Origin: Brooklawnia propionicigenes
GTDB lineage: Bacteria; Actinomycetota; Actinomycetes; Propionibacteriales; Propionibacteriaceae
DNA: 64,000 bases
Assembly: GCF_030297015.1 (NCBI RefSeq)
Contig: NZ_AP028056.1
Span: forward strand, 1,932,939 to 1,996,938
Direction: 5' to 3'
Positions 26,491-34,556 of the stretch are shown piece by piece. The translations under genes and the position numbers were made by a program. The notes under the pieces are model-generated. The model had not been told where the DNA came from. It ran no database searches and was given only the letters and a program-made list of their open reading frames with translations. The stretch's first letter is position 1, and every line of letters starts with the position of its first letter.

Positions 26491-27038
26491 CGCTACGTCG
26501 CGGGTTCAAGGCAGAGGCCGAACGCGAGGCCGCGCGGGTTCGGAAGGAACTTGGACTCGCCTCGCACGATCGCCTTGATCCGCGCGATCTCGCCAAACAC
26601 CTGAATGTGTCGATCGTTGATGCCGCAGACTTGGTGGACATCAGCGAGCTTGAAGAGCTGGAGCGACTGCAAGCGTTCGCCTTCTCCGCCGCGACCTTCG
26701 AGATCGAGGATCGCCGGATCGTTGTCGTTAGCCCGCTCCGGACTCCGGGTCGGCAGAACAGCGATATTGCGCACGAACTGGCGCACATCATGCTGAAACA
26801 CGACCTTGCTGAAATTCGTGAACTCAACGGGATGCCCTTCCGGACCTGCAAACCAGAGGAAGAGGAGGAGGCCACGGCCTTCGGGGGCACACTTCTTCTC
26901 CCGCGCCCACTGCTTCTCAGTGCAGCGCGTCGACGAACGCCCGTTGACCAAATTGCCAGCCAGTACGACGTGACGGTCGAGATGGCGCGCTTCCGTTACA
27001 ACACCACCGGTGTCGCCAAGCAGGCTGTGTCCCGATAG
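26487..27038 (+). CDS. capP: ImmA/IrrE-family metallopeptidase (CapP-like)
   Basis: A 183-residue protein, GTG start inside the XRE stop. The zinc site is H96-E97-L-A-H100 in SDIAHELAHIMLKHD, with the downstream E residues in EEEEATAFGGTLLLPRP forming the usual third ligand segment. The C-terminal helices (YDVTVEMARFRYNTTGV) are normal for ImmA/IrrE. The family cleaves the partner XRE repressor on a damage signal. With the upstream gene it probably controls the divergent CBASS operon. It converges on dprA with a 43-bp overlap. Confidence 0.84.
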   Translation: MTLRRGFKAEAEREAARVRKELGLASHDRLDPRDLAKHLNVSIVDAADLVDISELEELERLQAFAFSAATFEIEDRRIVVVSPLRTPGRQNSDIAHELAHIMLKHDLAEIRELNGMPFRTCKPEEEEEATAFGGTLLLPRPLLLSAARRRTPVDQIASQYDVTVEMARFRYNTTGVAKQAVSR

Positions 27039-28027
27039 GCGGGTCGAGAACGGTCCGCGGTTGGTTGCCGCTGTGAATCTCGGCGACCGATCGCTTGACC
27101 AGGATCAGGACGGTTCTTGTGCGCGACCAACGACTCGATATCGCCGGTGTCGGTGACCAGCCTCGCGAGGCCATCCTGAAGGAGGTGGTGTGGCCCAGCA
27201 CTCGTGGCGCTGGTCACGGGTCCTGGTACAGCTCCGACGGCGCGCCCGAGTTCGTGCGCGCGCCGGGCGACGGTCATTGATCCAGAGCGAGCGCCGGCCT
27301 CAACCACGAGGGTCGCTGCGGAGAGTGCAGCCATAACCCGCGCCCGAGCAATGAAGCGGTGGCGCGTCGGCACTGCGCCAGGTGGAACCTCGCTGAGCAC
27401 GAGGCCGAGGTCGGCCACCCGCTCAAGCAGTTCACGGTGACCCATCGGGTACATGCGGTCAACGCCGTTCGCCATGACCGCGATCGTGTCGCCACCGGAT
27501 GCCAGGGCCGCTCGATGGGCAGCACCTTCGATGCCGTACGCACCGCCGGCCACGATGATCCGCTCAGCGCTGGCGAGGTCGGAGGCAAGCTGCCCGGCCA
27601 CATGCTCGCCGTAAGAGGTCGAAGCCCTCGCGCCGGTGATCGTGACGAGATCGTTGAGCGGTCGCGCGAGGAACGATGCCGTGCCACGAGTCCAGAGGAC
27701 GTACGGCCGTCGGTCGCCAAGATCGTCGAGCGCGGAAGGCCATTCTTCGTCGCCGGGAATTAGCGTGCCGATACCGGCGCGCTCGGCTCCGACGAGGTTC
27801 TGTTCAAGTGTCCGAGCATCTGAGCGCTCGAACTGGGCACGCCACACCTGAGCGTCAACGGGGCTGAGGCCCGGCACCACCTCATCACCCTCGGCGAGTC
27901 GGAGCAACTCAAGCGCACCGAGCTCACCCAGGAGGCGACCGGTCACGGCATCGTCCGGTTCAACGAGCATCGACAGCACCATGCGCGCCGTGCGCTCGTC
28001 CTGGACTACCTGGCTCAGGTTCGTCAT
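26996..28027 (-). CDS. dprA: DprA/Smf-like DNA-processing protein
   Basis: A 343-residue DprA family protein. The Rossmann core shows TITGARASTSYGEHVAG, VAGGAYGIEGAAHRAAL, and the phosphate-binding end ARSGSMTVARRAHELGRAVGAVPG. A helical N-terminal domain precedes it (residues 1-100), and a basic tail of about 45 residues follows. Chromosomal DprA loads RecA on incoming single strands. An island copy next to CBASS and a relaxase suggests a role in protecting or processing transferred ssDNA, or in defence; this is inference. It lacks neighbouring com genes. Confidence 0.85.
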   Translation of the reverse strand: MTNLSQVVQDERTARMVLSMLVEPDDAVTGRLLGELGALELLRLAEGDEVVPGLSPVDAQVWRAQFERSDARTLEQNLVGAERAGIGTLIPGDEEWPSALDDLGDRRPYVLWTRGTASFLARPLNDLVTITGARASTSYGEHVAGQLASDLASAERIIVAGGAYGIEGAAHRAALASGGDTIAVMANGVDRMYPMGHRELLERVADLGLVLSEVPPGAVPTRHRFIARARVMAALSAATLVVEAGARSGSMTVARRAHELGRAVGAVPGPVTSATSAGPHHLLQDGLARLVTDTGDIESLVAHKNRPDPGQAIGRRDSQRQPTADRSRPAYRDTACLATPVVL

Positions 28028-28170
28028 CGTCGGGTCCTCTCACTCCTACACAGAGAGGTGCGCGCGGCGACGCGACGGCGAGGGTTCCATGAACGCCGCC
28101 CCCGGCGTACAGTGGATGGTGAGGCAGGTTCTCCTCATATTGCGGGTCCTCCGGGACGGCCTTCGGGCAC

Positions 28171-28210
28171 TCACACACGTTCTGCCTCCTCGACGGAGTA
28201 ACACGTGTGA
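28171..28210. repeat. Imperfect 40-bp inverted repeat before a small membrane-protein gene
   Basis: Outer arms TCACAC (28171-28176) and GTGTGA (28205-28210) pair, and inner arms CTCC (28186-28189) and GGAG (28195-28198) pair around a 5-nt loop. It ends 13 bp before the ATG at 28224. It may be an operator or an RNA hairpin controlling that gene. Confidence 0.4.
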
Positions 28211-28223
28211 CGAGAGGCCCGAC

Positions 28224-28595
28224 ATGTTCCGCCTTATCTGGACGCTCAGCGTTCGCACCCGCGACTACCTGCTCCGCTACATGCCGAGCAACCGACTGCT
28301 CGCTGCCATCCGCACACGTCGCGGACTCAAGTGGGGGATACCCGCGATGCTGGTCGCGCTTCCGTACATCCTGATCGCCAGCATCTGCTCTGGCTCGGCA
28401 GCCGACGGCGGCCCGGGCTGGCTGCACCTCATCGTGCTGTGGGCATGCTGGAACGCGCTCAAGTTCATCATCATGGGACCCGTGAGCGTCGCTCTGCTCA
28501 TCCGTGCGCGCCTGCACGAGGCTGCGGTCCGTCGTCACCAGCGCCATGACTCGCGCGTCGAGGCGAGCCTGCATGAGCCAGCCCTTCGTGTTTAG
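28224..28595 (+). CDS. Small membrane protein of unknown function
   Basis: A 123-residue protein from ATG 28224; in-frame upstream ATGs exist, but the intervening sequence holds a hairpin. Two hydrophobic segments are visible: GIPAMLVALPYILIASIC and LHLIVLWACWNALKFIIMGPVSVALLI. The basic N-terminus (LLRYMPSNRLLAAIRTRRGL) suggests a cytoplasmic start. Its 3' end overlaps the recombinase gene by 4 bp in convergent orientation. I recognise the family only as a recurrent small protein of actinobacterial mobile elements; no function can be assigned. Confidence 0.65.
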   Translation: MFRLIWTLSVRTRDYLLRYMPSNRLLAAIRTRRGLKWGIPAMLVALPYILIASICSGSAADGGPGWLHLIVLWACWNALKFIIMGPVSVALLIRARLHEAAVRRHQRHDSRVEASLHEPALRV

Positions 28596-30724
28596 GCCCA
28601 ACCGCCCACGGCAGTGGATGCCGTGATGCGAGAACCACAGCGCCCGCCAGGCCGGATCACGACGCCGTGCGAAGCGAGCGCTCGTCGGACAGCCTGAGGC
28701 CCCGCGCCAACCTTCGCCCCGACCTCTACCAGCGTCAACCCGCTGAGGTAGAGGTCGGCCGCTTCGTGGATGCGGGAAGGGTCGAACCGCCCGCGGCGGA
28801 TTGTCACCTCCCGCCGGGTGAGGTGAGTGGCGACCGTGCGGCGGTTCACGCCGAACACGGATGCCAGCTCCACGAGCGTTGCGCCCTCGCGGTACTGCGC
28901 CACCAGATCGTCGACCTGCTCCGTGCGAAGGAGGGTTTGAACCATCCCAAGTGATCGCACCACTCGCCCCCTTGAGTCGGAAACGGTAGGCTCAGAGGAG
29001 CGCTGGTCGTGGTCGTAGAAGCCCCGTGACCTGCGCAAAGACAAGGTTTTCAGGTGTGGGCAGGGGTTCTCAAACTCTCTACGGAGGTCCACCCAAAGTG
29101 TCTTACGGGAACACGCGACATCGGAAGATGGCGAGTGTTCCCGTTTGGCTTCCTTGCCTGCCGCGGCGCTCATCGCCTCGGTGACGATGGTGGCGAACGG
29201 CTCGGCGAGGCGTGGGCGTAGTTGCCCGTCGTCGGTGATCTCCAGGCGCGTGTAGAACGCCTGGTTCGCGAGCCTTCGGTTCCCGCCGTCGGAGTGCGCG
29301 TAGGCGCGGTGCGCGTCGGTGAGCAGTCGTAGCGAGTCGTGGAGGAACGCCCGTGCCCCGGAGTGGTGTTCGTCGTGCAGGGCGAGGCGTTGCTCGATGT
29401 CGGCGAGGCCCGCGCGGATGCGGTCTTGGTGCCGCTTCAACGTTGGCAGGTCGATGGCGTCGGCGAAGTGCGCCGCCAGGGCCTTGTCGCTCTCGGCTTC
29501 GAGTCTGGCGCGGTTGGCGGTGAGGTCAGCAAACTCCTGATCCCGCCCAGCGCTCTGCTCATCGAACGCGGCGTCGACTTCGGCGGCGAGGTGTCGGTAG
29601 TCGGCCTCGCTGATCGTGATGTCGCGGTATGAGTCCTCCACCAGCTGCTCAGCAACGTGGACGGGCACGGCGCGTCGGGTGCAGGTGGTCTTCTTCGCTG
29701 CGCGGCCGGAACAGATGAAGTAGGCGTAGGTCGTGCCGCGCGGGTTGGTGGCGAAGTCCAGCAGCATCCGCGACCCACAGGAGCCGCAGTGCAGCAGGCC
29801 TTTCAGGTGGTGGGCGTGCGTGACGTGCCGTGTCATCTTGGCGTTGCGGGCCTTCAGCAGCGATTGCACCTGGTCGAACAGCGCGGGTTCGATCAGTGGC
29901 TCGTGCGCGCCGGGGTGCAGGGCTCCCTTGTAGCGGACCACTCCGGCGTAGTACGGGTTCGTGAACAGCTTGTAGAGGGTGTTCTTCCCGAGCGGCTTCG
30001 GCGGGCGCTTCGGCGATGGCACGGTGGTCAGGCCTCGCGCGGTGAGGTCGCGCAGCAGCCCGGTGACCGAGGTCTCGCCCTTGGCGTAGGTCTCGAACGC
30101 CCACCGGATCAGCGGCGCACGTTCGGGATCGATCTCGACGGTGCGAATCTCACGGCCCTGGGCGTCGGTGCGGCGGACGTTGAGGTAGCCGACCGGGGCG
30201 CGCATCGGCGTGCCGCCCTGCACGAGCTTCTGCGTCAACCCTTTGGTGACTTCGGTGGCGAGGTTGCGGGAGTAGAACTCTGCGATGGACGACATGATCC
30301 CGTGGACGAGCATCCCGGAGGGCGTTTGGTCGATGGACTCGGTAGCCGACACGAGCGTCACCCCAGCGGCGAGCAGAGCCTCGTGAATCTTCACGTCATC
30401 GGAACGGTTGCGAGCGAGCCGGTCGAGCTTGTGCACGATGCAGAACGTCACCCTGGTGGCGGTGATGAACGAGAGCATGTCCTTGAGCCCGTCGCGATCC
30501 GCCGACCTGGCCGACTCTCCGGCGTCGATGAACTCGCGCACGACCTTCGCACCCAGTTCGTCGGCCTTCCTCGCGTTCGCCTCACGCTGCGCGGGGATGG
30601 AGAAGCCCTCGTCGGTGCCGCCGCGTTCGGCCTGCTCGCGGGTGGAGACACGGAGGTAGGACGCCGCGAGCAGTACAGGAGCGTCTGTCTCAACGATGAC
30701 GCCAGTAGTGATCGTGGTGCTCAT
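28592..30724 (-). CDS. Large serine recombinase with extra C-terminal HTH region
   Basis: A 710-residue serine recombinase. ATG 30724 follows AAGGAGG. The resolvase domain has catalytic S27 in SYLRVSTREQ, then KLDRLARNRSDDVKIHEALL and the family signature to about residue 165. A recombinase domain (GYLNVRR...TNPYYAGVVRY) and a zinc ribbon (LLHCGSCGSRML, with FICSGRA and CTRRAVP) follow, then a coiled coil. After the usual end near residue 530 the frame continues through about 180 residues with two HTH-like segments (LVELASVFGVNRRTVATHL and LTLVEVGAKVGAGPQAVRRAL). In the decayed copy further right the HTH is a separate gene, so this looks like a fusion or readthrough. It is the best candidate for the island integrase. 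Confidence 0.9.
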   Translation of the reverse strand: MSTTITTGVIVETDAPVLLAASYLRVSTREQAERGGTDEGFSIPAQREANARKADELGAKVVREFIDAGESARSADRDGLKDMLSFITATRVTFCIVHKLDRLARNRSDDVKIHEALLAAGVTLVSATESIDQTPSGMLVHGIMSSIAEFYSRNLATEVTKGLTQKLVQGGTPMRAPVGYLNVRRTDAQGREIRTVEIDPERAPLIRWAFETYAKGETSVTGLLRDLTARGLTTVPSPKRPPKPLGKNTLYKLFTNPYYAGVVRYKGALHPGAHEPLIEPALFDQVQSLLKARNAKMTRHVTHAHHLKGLLHCGSCGSRMLLDFATNPRGTTYAYFICSGRAAKKTTCTRRAVPVHVAEQLVEDSYRDITISEADYRHLAAEVDAAFDEQSAGRDQEFADLTANRARLEAESDKALAAHFADAIDLPTLKRHQDRIRAGLADIEQRLALHDEHHSGARAFLHDSLRLLTDAHRAYAHSDGGNRRLANQAFYTRLEITDDGQLRPRLAEPFATIVTEAMSAAAGKEAKREHSPSSDVACSRKTLWVDLRREFENPCPHLKTLSLRRSRGFYDHDQRSSEPTVSDSRGRVVRSLGMVQTLLRTEQVDDLVAQYREGATLVELASVFGVNRRTVATHLTRREVTIRRGRFDPSRIHEAADLYLSGLTLVEVGAKVGAGPQAVRRALASHGVVIRPGGRCGSRITASTAVGGWA

Positions 30725-31017
30725 GGTGGGCCTCCTTGCGGGAGCGATACTTGCTCTCGATTCTCTCGCGCACCCCTGACAGTCCGAAGGGCTGGAGGTG
30801 CCTCGGCGAACTCGTTGGGCAGCTGGAGCCCGTAGGGATCGGGTTCGCCAGCGACCCAGGCCCGGTGCCGCGCCTCGGCGATGCCGAGCACCCACTCGAT
30901 GAGCTTGCCCAGGTCAGCCTCATCCCGCCGCGTCACCCGCAGCCTCAGACTCCTCGCCTCACCAGCCATGACGAACAGGTGCACGCCCGCACGCACGATG
31001 TACGAACTCTGTTCCAA
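30721..31017 (-). CDS. Hypothetical 98-residue protein coupled to the serine recombinase
   Basis: A TTG start at 31017 with AGGA seven bases upstream; the stop overlaps the recombinase ATG (ATGA), so the two are translationally coupled. The product starts MEQSSYIVRAGVHLFVMAGE, has a basic middle (RLRVTRRDEADLGKLIEW) and ends Pro/Gly-rich. No known domain is recognised. Coupling suggests an accessory factor, for example a recombination directionality factor, but nothing in the sequence proves it. Confidence 0.6.
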   Translation of the reverse strand: MEQSSYIVRAGVHLFVMAGEARSLRLRVTRRDEADLGKLIEWVLGIAEARHRAWVAGEPDPYGLQLPNEFAEAPPALRTVRGARENREQVSLPQGGPP

Positions 31018-31031
31018 GATCGTTCCTCACA

Positions 31032-31059
31032 GAGGCGACACGCCTCTTGCAGATCAAGG
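31032..31059 (+). repeat. Second copy of the 28-bp island motif
   Basis: Starts GAGGCGACACGC and continues CTCTTGCAGATCAAGG; 25 of 28 bases match 17144-17171. GAGGC and GCCTC inside this copy form a short inverted repeat. It lies in the 85-bp divergent gap between the 98-residue gene and the zinc-ribbon gene. Confidence 0.6.
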
Positions 31060-31069
31060 ATCAGCCACT

Positions 31070-31093
31070 TACGTCGGTGACGAAACCGACGTA
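31070..31093. promoter_or_regulatory. 24-bp perfect-arm inverted repeat upstream of the zinc-ribbon gene
   Basis: Arms TACGTCGGT (31070-31078) and ACCGACGTA (31085-31093) are exact reverse complements around GACGAA. The site ends 9 bp before the ATG at 31103, so a bound protein would block initiation. It is a likely operator for an island or self-encoded regulator. Confidence 0.6.
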
Positions 31094-31102
31094 CCGTAGA
31101 AC

Positions 31103-31819
31103 ATGGCCCGCAAACGCTACGACCCCGACAAGGCGGAGTTCGACGCCCGCTACCAGCGCTGGCTCGCCGCGCTCGAATCCGGCGACGAAGCCGAACTCGT
31201 CGAAGCCACCGCGGCGATCCCCACACTGAACAGCCGAGTGCTCGACAGGTTCTTCGCCGTCGAGAGCGACGAGCTCGGAAGGCCTCGACAGAGGGCGATG
31301 GAGCAACGCCTGATCGTCCTCCTCAGCGAGCTTCGCCCCCACGAAACGGCCCGCATCCGTGAACTACACAAGGCCAGGCAACGGCGTCTCGACCGCACGA
31401 CCCGGATCGGACGGACCGTGGAACTGCCCACCAAGTGCGCTCGCTGCGGTAGCAAGCTCCGAGAGGTCAAGCCGACGGGTAGACCGCGTATCTACTGCTC
31501 CCCGGCCTGCCGCAAAGCCGCGTATGAAGACCGCCGAGCCCACCGCGACGGAGCCGTCAAGGTGCAGGTCGTCGAGCGACGCGTCACCGAGGTCAGAGAG
31601 CGCCGCATCGATGTGCCCCACCCGCGAATCGACTGCATCAAGTCGGTACTGGCCGACGACGACGCGATGATCCGAGTGATCTGGACACTCGCTGTCCTTG
31701 TGCAAGACCACAGCCGCAAGGAGTACGACCCGAGCCAACCGAAGTTCGAGAGGCTCCGCCAACACACCAAGAGTCTGTATGAAGCTCTCGAACATCGCAT
31801 GGGCAACGACCAGTCGTAG
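31103..31819 (+). CDS. Putative zinc-ribbon DNA-binding protein
   Basis: A 238-residue basic protein. Four cysteines, C112-x2-C115 and C132-x3-C136 (TKCARCGSKL...YCSPACRKAAYEDRRA), make a plausible zinc ribbon of the kind found in small mobile-element proteins. The N-terminal 100 residues are charged and helical (KAEFDARYQRWLAALESGDEAELVEATAAIP), and the C-terminus is also helical. A strong palindrome and the island 28-bp motif lie upstream. It is probably a DNA-binding regulator; the target is unknown. Confidence 0.6.
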   Translation: MARKRYDPDKAEFDARYQRWLAALESGDEAELVEATAAIPTLNSRVLDRFFAVESDELGRPRQRAMEQRLIVLLSELRPHETARIRELHKARQRRLDRTTRIGRTVELPTKCARCGSKLREVKPTGRPRIYCSPACRKAAYEDRRAHRDGAVKVQVVERRVTEVRERRIDVPHPRIDCIKSVLADDDAMIRVIWTLAVLVQDHSRKEYDPSQPKFERLRQHTKSLYEALEHRMGNDQS

Positions 31820-31903
31820 GACTGCTCGCATAGTCTGCGTGTTCCCCGTGGCGTCAGTGGCCCCAGATACCTGCGCGCTACCGAGGCGCCGCCTGGCATC
31901 CGC

Positions 31904-31947
31904 TTGACAACTGTGGATACAGTCGTATTCTAGATACAAGCGTATTC
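31904..31947 (+). promoter_or_regulatory. Promoter with two tandem TetR-type operators
   Basis: TTGACA at 31904-31909 and TATTCT at 31926-31931 form a sigma-70-like promoter with a 16-bp spacer. Two near-identical 15-mers, GATACAGTCGTATTC (31916-31930) and GATACAAGCGTATTC (31933-31947), overlap and follow the -10. Each has a partial dyad (GATAC/GTATTC). They are likely operators for the TetR regulator encoded downstream. Confidence 0.72.
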
Positions 31948-31959
31948 CGAAAGGGAGTC

Positions 31960-32748
31960 ATGCAGACCGAACTTGCACAGATTGAGGTATCCCCTCACGT
32001 CCGTCCCATGGCGACCTGGGAGGTGCGGCTGCCGTGGTTCTGTGCGATCGTCGTCGGCCTGGGAGGTGTCGTCCTGACCGCGTTTGGGACCGGCTTCAGC
32101 CAGGCTCGAGGACTCGACGAACCCACAGCCACCTATGCTCAGGCCGCCTTTGTCGGGGCGTCGGCACTGATCGGGTTGGTGATCATGTGGCGAACCCGGC
32201 CGACCCTCGCCGGGTATGGGTTTCGCCGCCCGCGAGCGATGGCGGACGCGCTGTGGGCGATTCCCTTGGCGGCCCTGCCGGTGATCCTCGTTGCCTCCGC
32301 GCCTATCGCCGTGGCGGCCAGCCAAGCACTCGCCTACGTGGTGCTCGCCATCGCAGTGAGCTTCAGCGAGGAGATCTGGTTCCGAGGATTGCTGCTCGCG
32401 TCGTTGCGGAGTCTCGGTCGGAGGCGGGCGGTCGTCGGGGCGTCTATGGTGTTTGGCACCTTGCACCTGACGAACCTCTTCGCTGGTGGTGAACCGACCT
32501 TTGTTGGGCTGCAGTTCGCGTTCGCGTGCCTGGTTGGGTTCGTCCTCGCCGAACTCGTGGAGGTGACGGGAAGCCTGTGGATCGGCATCGTGTGGCACAT
32601 CTTGTACGACGCTGTAGCGTTTAGCATCGGCGACTCGCTGAGTCGTGTGACGCTGGTCGCAGTAGCGGCCATGACGGCTGTGCTGGTCGGCTACGCCGTC
32701 TACCTCTGGCGTCGGCTGCCCAACGATACTCAGTTCGGGCAGGCCTGA
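31960..32748 (+). CDS. CPBP-family intramembrane metalloprotease
   Basis: A 262-residue polytopic membrane protein with about seven hydrophobic segments. The three CPBP/Abi motifs are present: E137-E138-x3-R142 in SEEIWFRG, H169 in FGTLHLTNLF, and H213 in IVWHILYDAV. An AAGGGAG site precedes the ATG. The tetR gene starts 3 bp after its stop, forming a two-gene operon under tandem operators. CPBP proteases in bacteria have roles in peptide maturation, immunity to bacteriocins and stress; the substrate here is unknown. Confidence 0.87.
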   Translation: MQTELAQIEVSPHVRPMATWEVRLPWFCAIVVGLGGVVLTAFGTGFSQARGLDEPTATYAQAAFVGASALIGLVIMWRTRPTLAGYGFRRPRAMADALWAIPLAALPVILVASAPIAVAASQALAYVVLAIAVSFSEEIWFRGLLLASLRSLGRRRAVVGASMVFGTLHLTNLFAGGEPTFVGLQFAFACLVGFVLAELVEVTGSLWIGIVWHILYDAVAFSIGDSLSRVTLVAVAAMTAVLVGYAVYLWRRLPNDTQFGQA

Positions 32749-32751
32749 GCC

Positions 32752-33363
32752 GTGGACCTCAGCCCGCGTCAGGCGGAGTTCGCTGATGCTGCCTTGCGCC
32801 TGGTGGCACGTGACGGGCTTTCGGCGGTCACCTTCCGCTCCTTGGCTGCGGAAGCGGGCATGTCGCTTGGTGCGGTGCAGAAAGCATTCCCCAGCAAGGA
32901 ACAACTGCTCCGTGCCATGTTCGGGCGGCTGCGCGAGACGGCTTCCCTGCCTGCTCTCGGCGAACCCGGGCGTCCTACTTTGCGCGACTGGTTCGTAGCG
33001 CTCATGGTGACAGTTCTGCCCCTGGACGCACCCCGCCGAGCGGCCGAGTTGCAGGGCGCGGCCTTCGTCGAACGGGCTCCGTTCGACGCGGAGATCGGGA
33101 TGGCGGTCGCGGCATCAGATCAGGAACTTCGAGCCGCATTCGCGTCGCTAGTACGCCGCGCCCAAGCAGAGGCCGAGGTTCCCGCGTCCATCGACCCGGA
33201 TGCCACGGCCTGGGCGGTGCTCGCCTTCATGCAGGGAATGGCAAGTCAGCTAACGTATGATCCGGTGGCCGAGGAAGCAGTTCGAGACCAGTGCCGATTG
33301 ATCGTCGACGCCCTGCTGCATGGGAGCCAGGCCGGCGAGCACGATGAACCTGCGTCGCCGTGA
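32752..33363 (+). CDS. TetR-family transcriptional regulator
   Basis: A 203-residue TetR protein with GTG start at 32752. The HTH is at residues 10-55 (AALRLVARDGLSAVTFRSLAAEAGMSLGAVQKAFPSKEQLL). The C-terminal helices form the ligand domain. It is co-transcribed with the CPBP protease and probably autoregulates through the repeats at 31916-31947. The inducer is unknown. Confidence 0.88.
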   Translation: MDLSPRQAEFADAALRLVARDGLSAVTFRSLAAEAGMSLGAVQKAFPSKEQLLRAMFGRLRETASLPALGEPGRPTLRDWFVALMVTVLPLDAPRRAAELQGAAFVERAPFDAEIGMAVAASDQELRAAFASLVRRAQAEAEVPASIDPDATAWAVLAFMQGMASQLTYDPVAEEAVRDQCRLIVDALLHGSQAGEHDEPASP

Positions 33364-33572
33364 CTCCGGCGGGATGCCCATGGCCCCTGCACCCACACCT
33401 TGCGGCGATCGCTGCGGGCCTGCTTGGCGTGCCTGGCGAGGACTGCCCACTCGGGCGACGAGCTCGGAGTTCCCGACCCTGGAGCGGGCTTCGCAGTAGG
33501 CTTGCTGTGTGTCCCCTTCAGTGACAAATCAGCGTCAGGCAGGGTGGCGTTGCCTGAGGGAGAACGACACCC
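33364..33572. other. 209-bp gap without a recognisable gene
   Basis: No convincing ORF or strong promoter is visible between tetR and the membrane-protein gene. Confidence 0.5.
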
Positions 33573-34322
33573 GTGGATGATCGGACTACCGCAGCGGGAA
33601 CGGGTGCAGAACATTGGCGCGGCGTTTTGCTCACCGGTGCCGGTGCTGCTGCCGGCTCGGTCGTCTTCATCGTTGTACAGATCGCCGTTTTCGCCTTGCA
33701 CCCGCCGCCGGCGTCGGTGGATGGCTTCTTCGTCCTCATGGATGAGAACCCGCTACTCGGCATGCTCAGCCTGGACCTGCTGCTCAGCGTGAACAACGTG
33801 CTCGTGGCCTTGGTCTATCTCGCACTGATAGTCGTGCTCTGGGATCGGGCGAGGTCGACCGCCGCGATCGCCGGGTTGCTCATGGTCCTCGGGATGGCGG
33901 CCTACCTCTCCTCAAACCCGGCCGTCGACATGCTGCTGCTCTCACAACAGCACGCAAGTGCCACTCCCGCCGATCAGCCAGCACTTGTGGCAGCCGGGGA
34001 GGTGCTGTTGGCGTCGTGGCGTGGGACCGCATTCCTGACGTACTACGTCTTGAACGGCATCGCCCTGCTACTCGTCGCCATTGCCCTGCTACGCACCAAG
34101 GCACTTGGGCGCGCCCTCGGATGGTGGGCGCTCGCATCCGGGGTGTTGATGCTCGTCCCATCGACCTTTGGGTTGATTGGGCTCGTGATGTCGGTCCTGT
34201 CGCTTCTGCCCTGGTGCGTCATGTGCGTGATCGCGGCCGCGCGTCTCCGCGCGCTGGCCGCAGGGGGGCTTGAGCCTTCCCAAGCCCACGGACTGTCGGC
34301 CTCCGGGAGTCCATTGCAGTAG
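33573..34322 (+). CDS. Multi-pass membrane protein (DUF4386-like)
   Basis: A 249-residue protein, GTG start 33573. Six hydrophobic segments are visible, among them GAGAAAGSVVFIVVQIAVFA, VLVALVYLALIVVLW, AIAGLLMVLGMAAYL, YVLNGIALLLVAIALL and a C-terminal pair. The motif VFALHPPPASVDGFFVLMDENP and overall length resemble DUF4386-type proteins. Function is unknown. It is separate from the tetR operon by 209 bp. Confidence 0.68.
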   Translation: MDDRTTAAGTGAEHWRGVLLTGAGAAAGSVVFIVVQIAVFALHPPPASVDGFFVLMDENPLLGMLSLDLLLSVNNVLVALVYLALIVVLWDRARSTAAIAGLLMVLGMAAYLSSNPAVDMLLLSQQHASATPADQPALVAAGEVLLASWRGTAFLTYYVLNGIALLLVAIALLRTKALGRALGWWALASGVLMLVPSTFGLIGLVMSVLSLLPWCVMCVIAAARLRALAAGGLEPSQAHGLSASGSPLQ

Positions 34323-34556
34323 GTTGAATTGGTGCTCGGCCCGCTTGTGGTAGCCCGGTGACCCACGCAAAGACCCGATGCGGTCCGCCGTCTTCGAGGC
34401 GACCTCCGACCGGAGGAACGGGGTACGAGTCGGCCAACCTGTCGTCGCTACCGCCCACCAGGTCAGCTGACACGATGCCGACTTCGCCTCCGGACCTTCG
34501 GCGTGATTGGGATCGCACCCTCGCGTCACCGCCACTGGACCGCGTCCCAATGAGCT

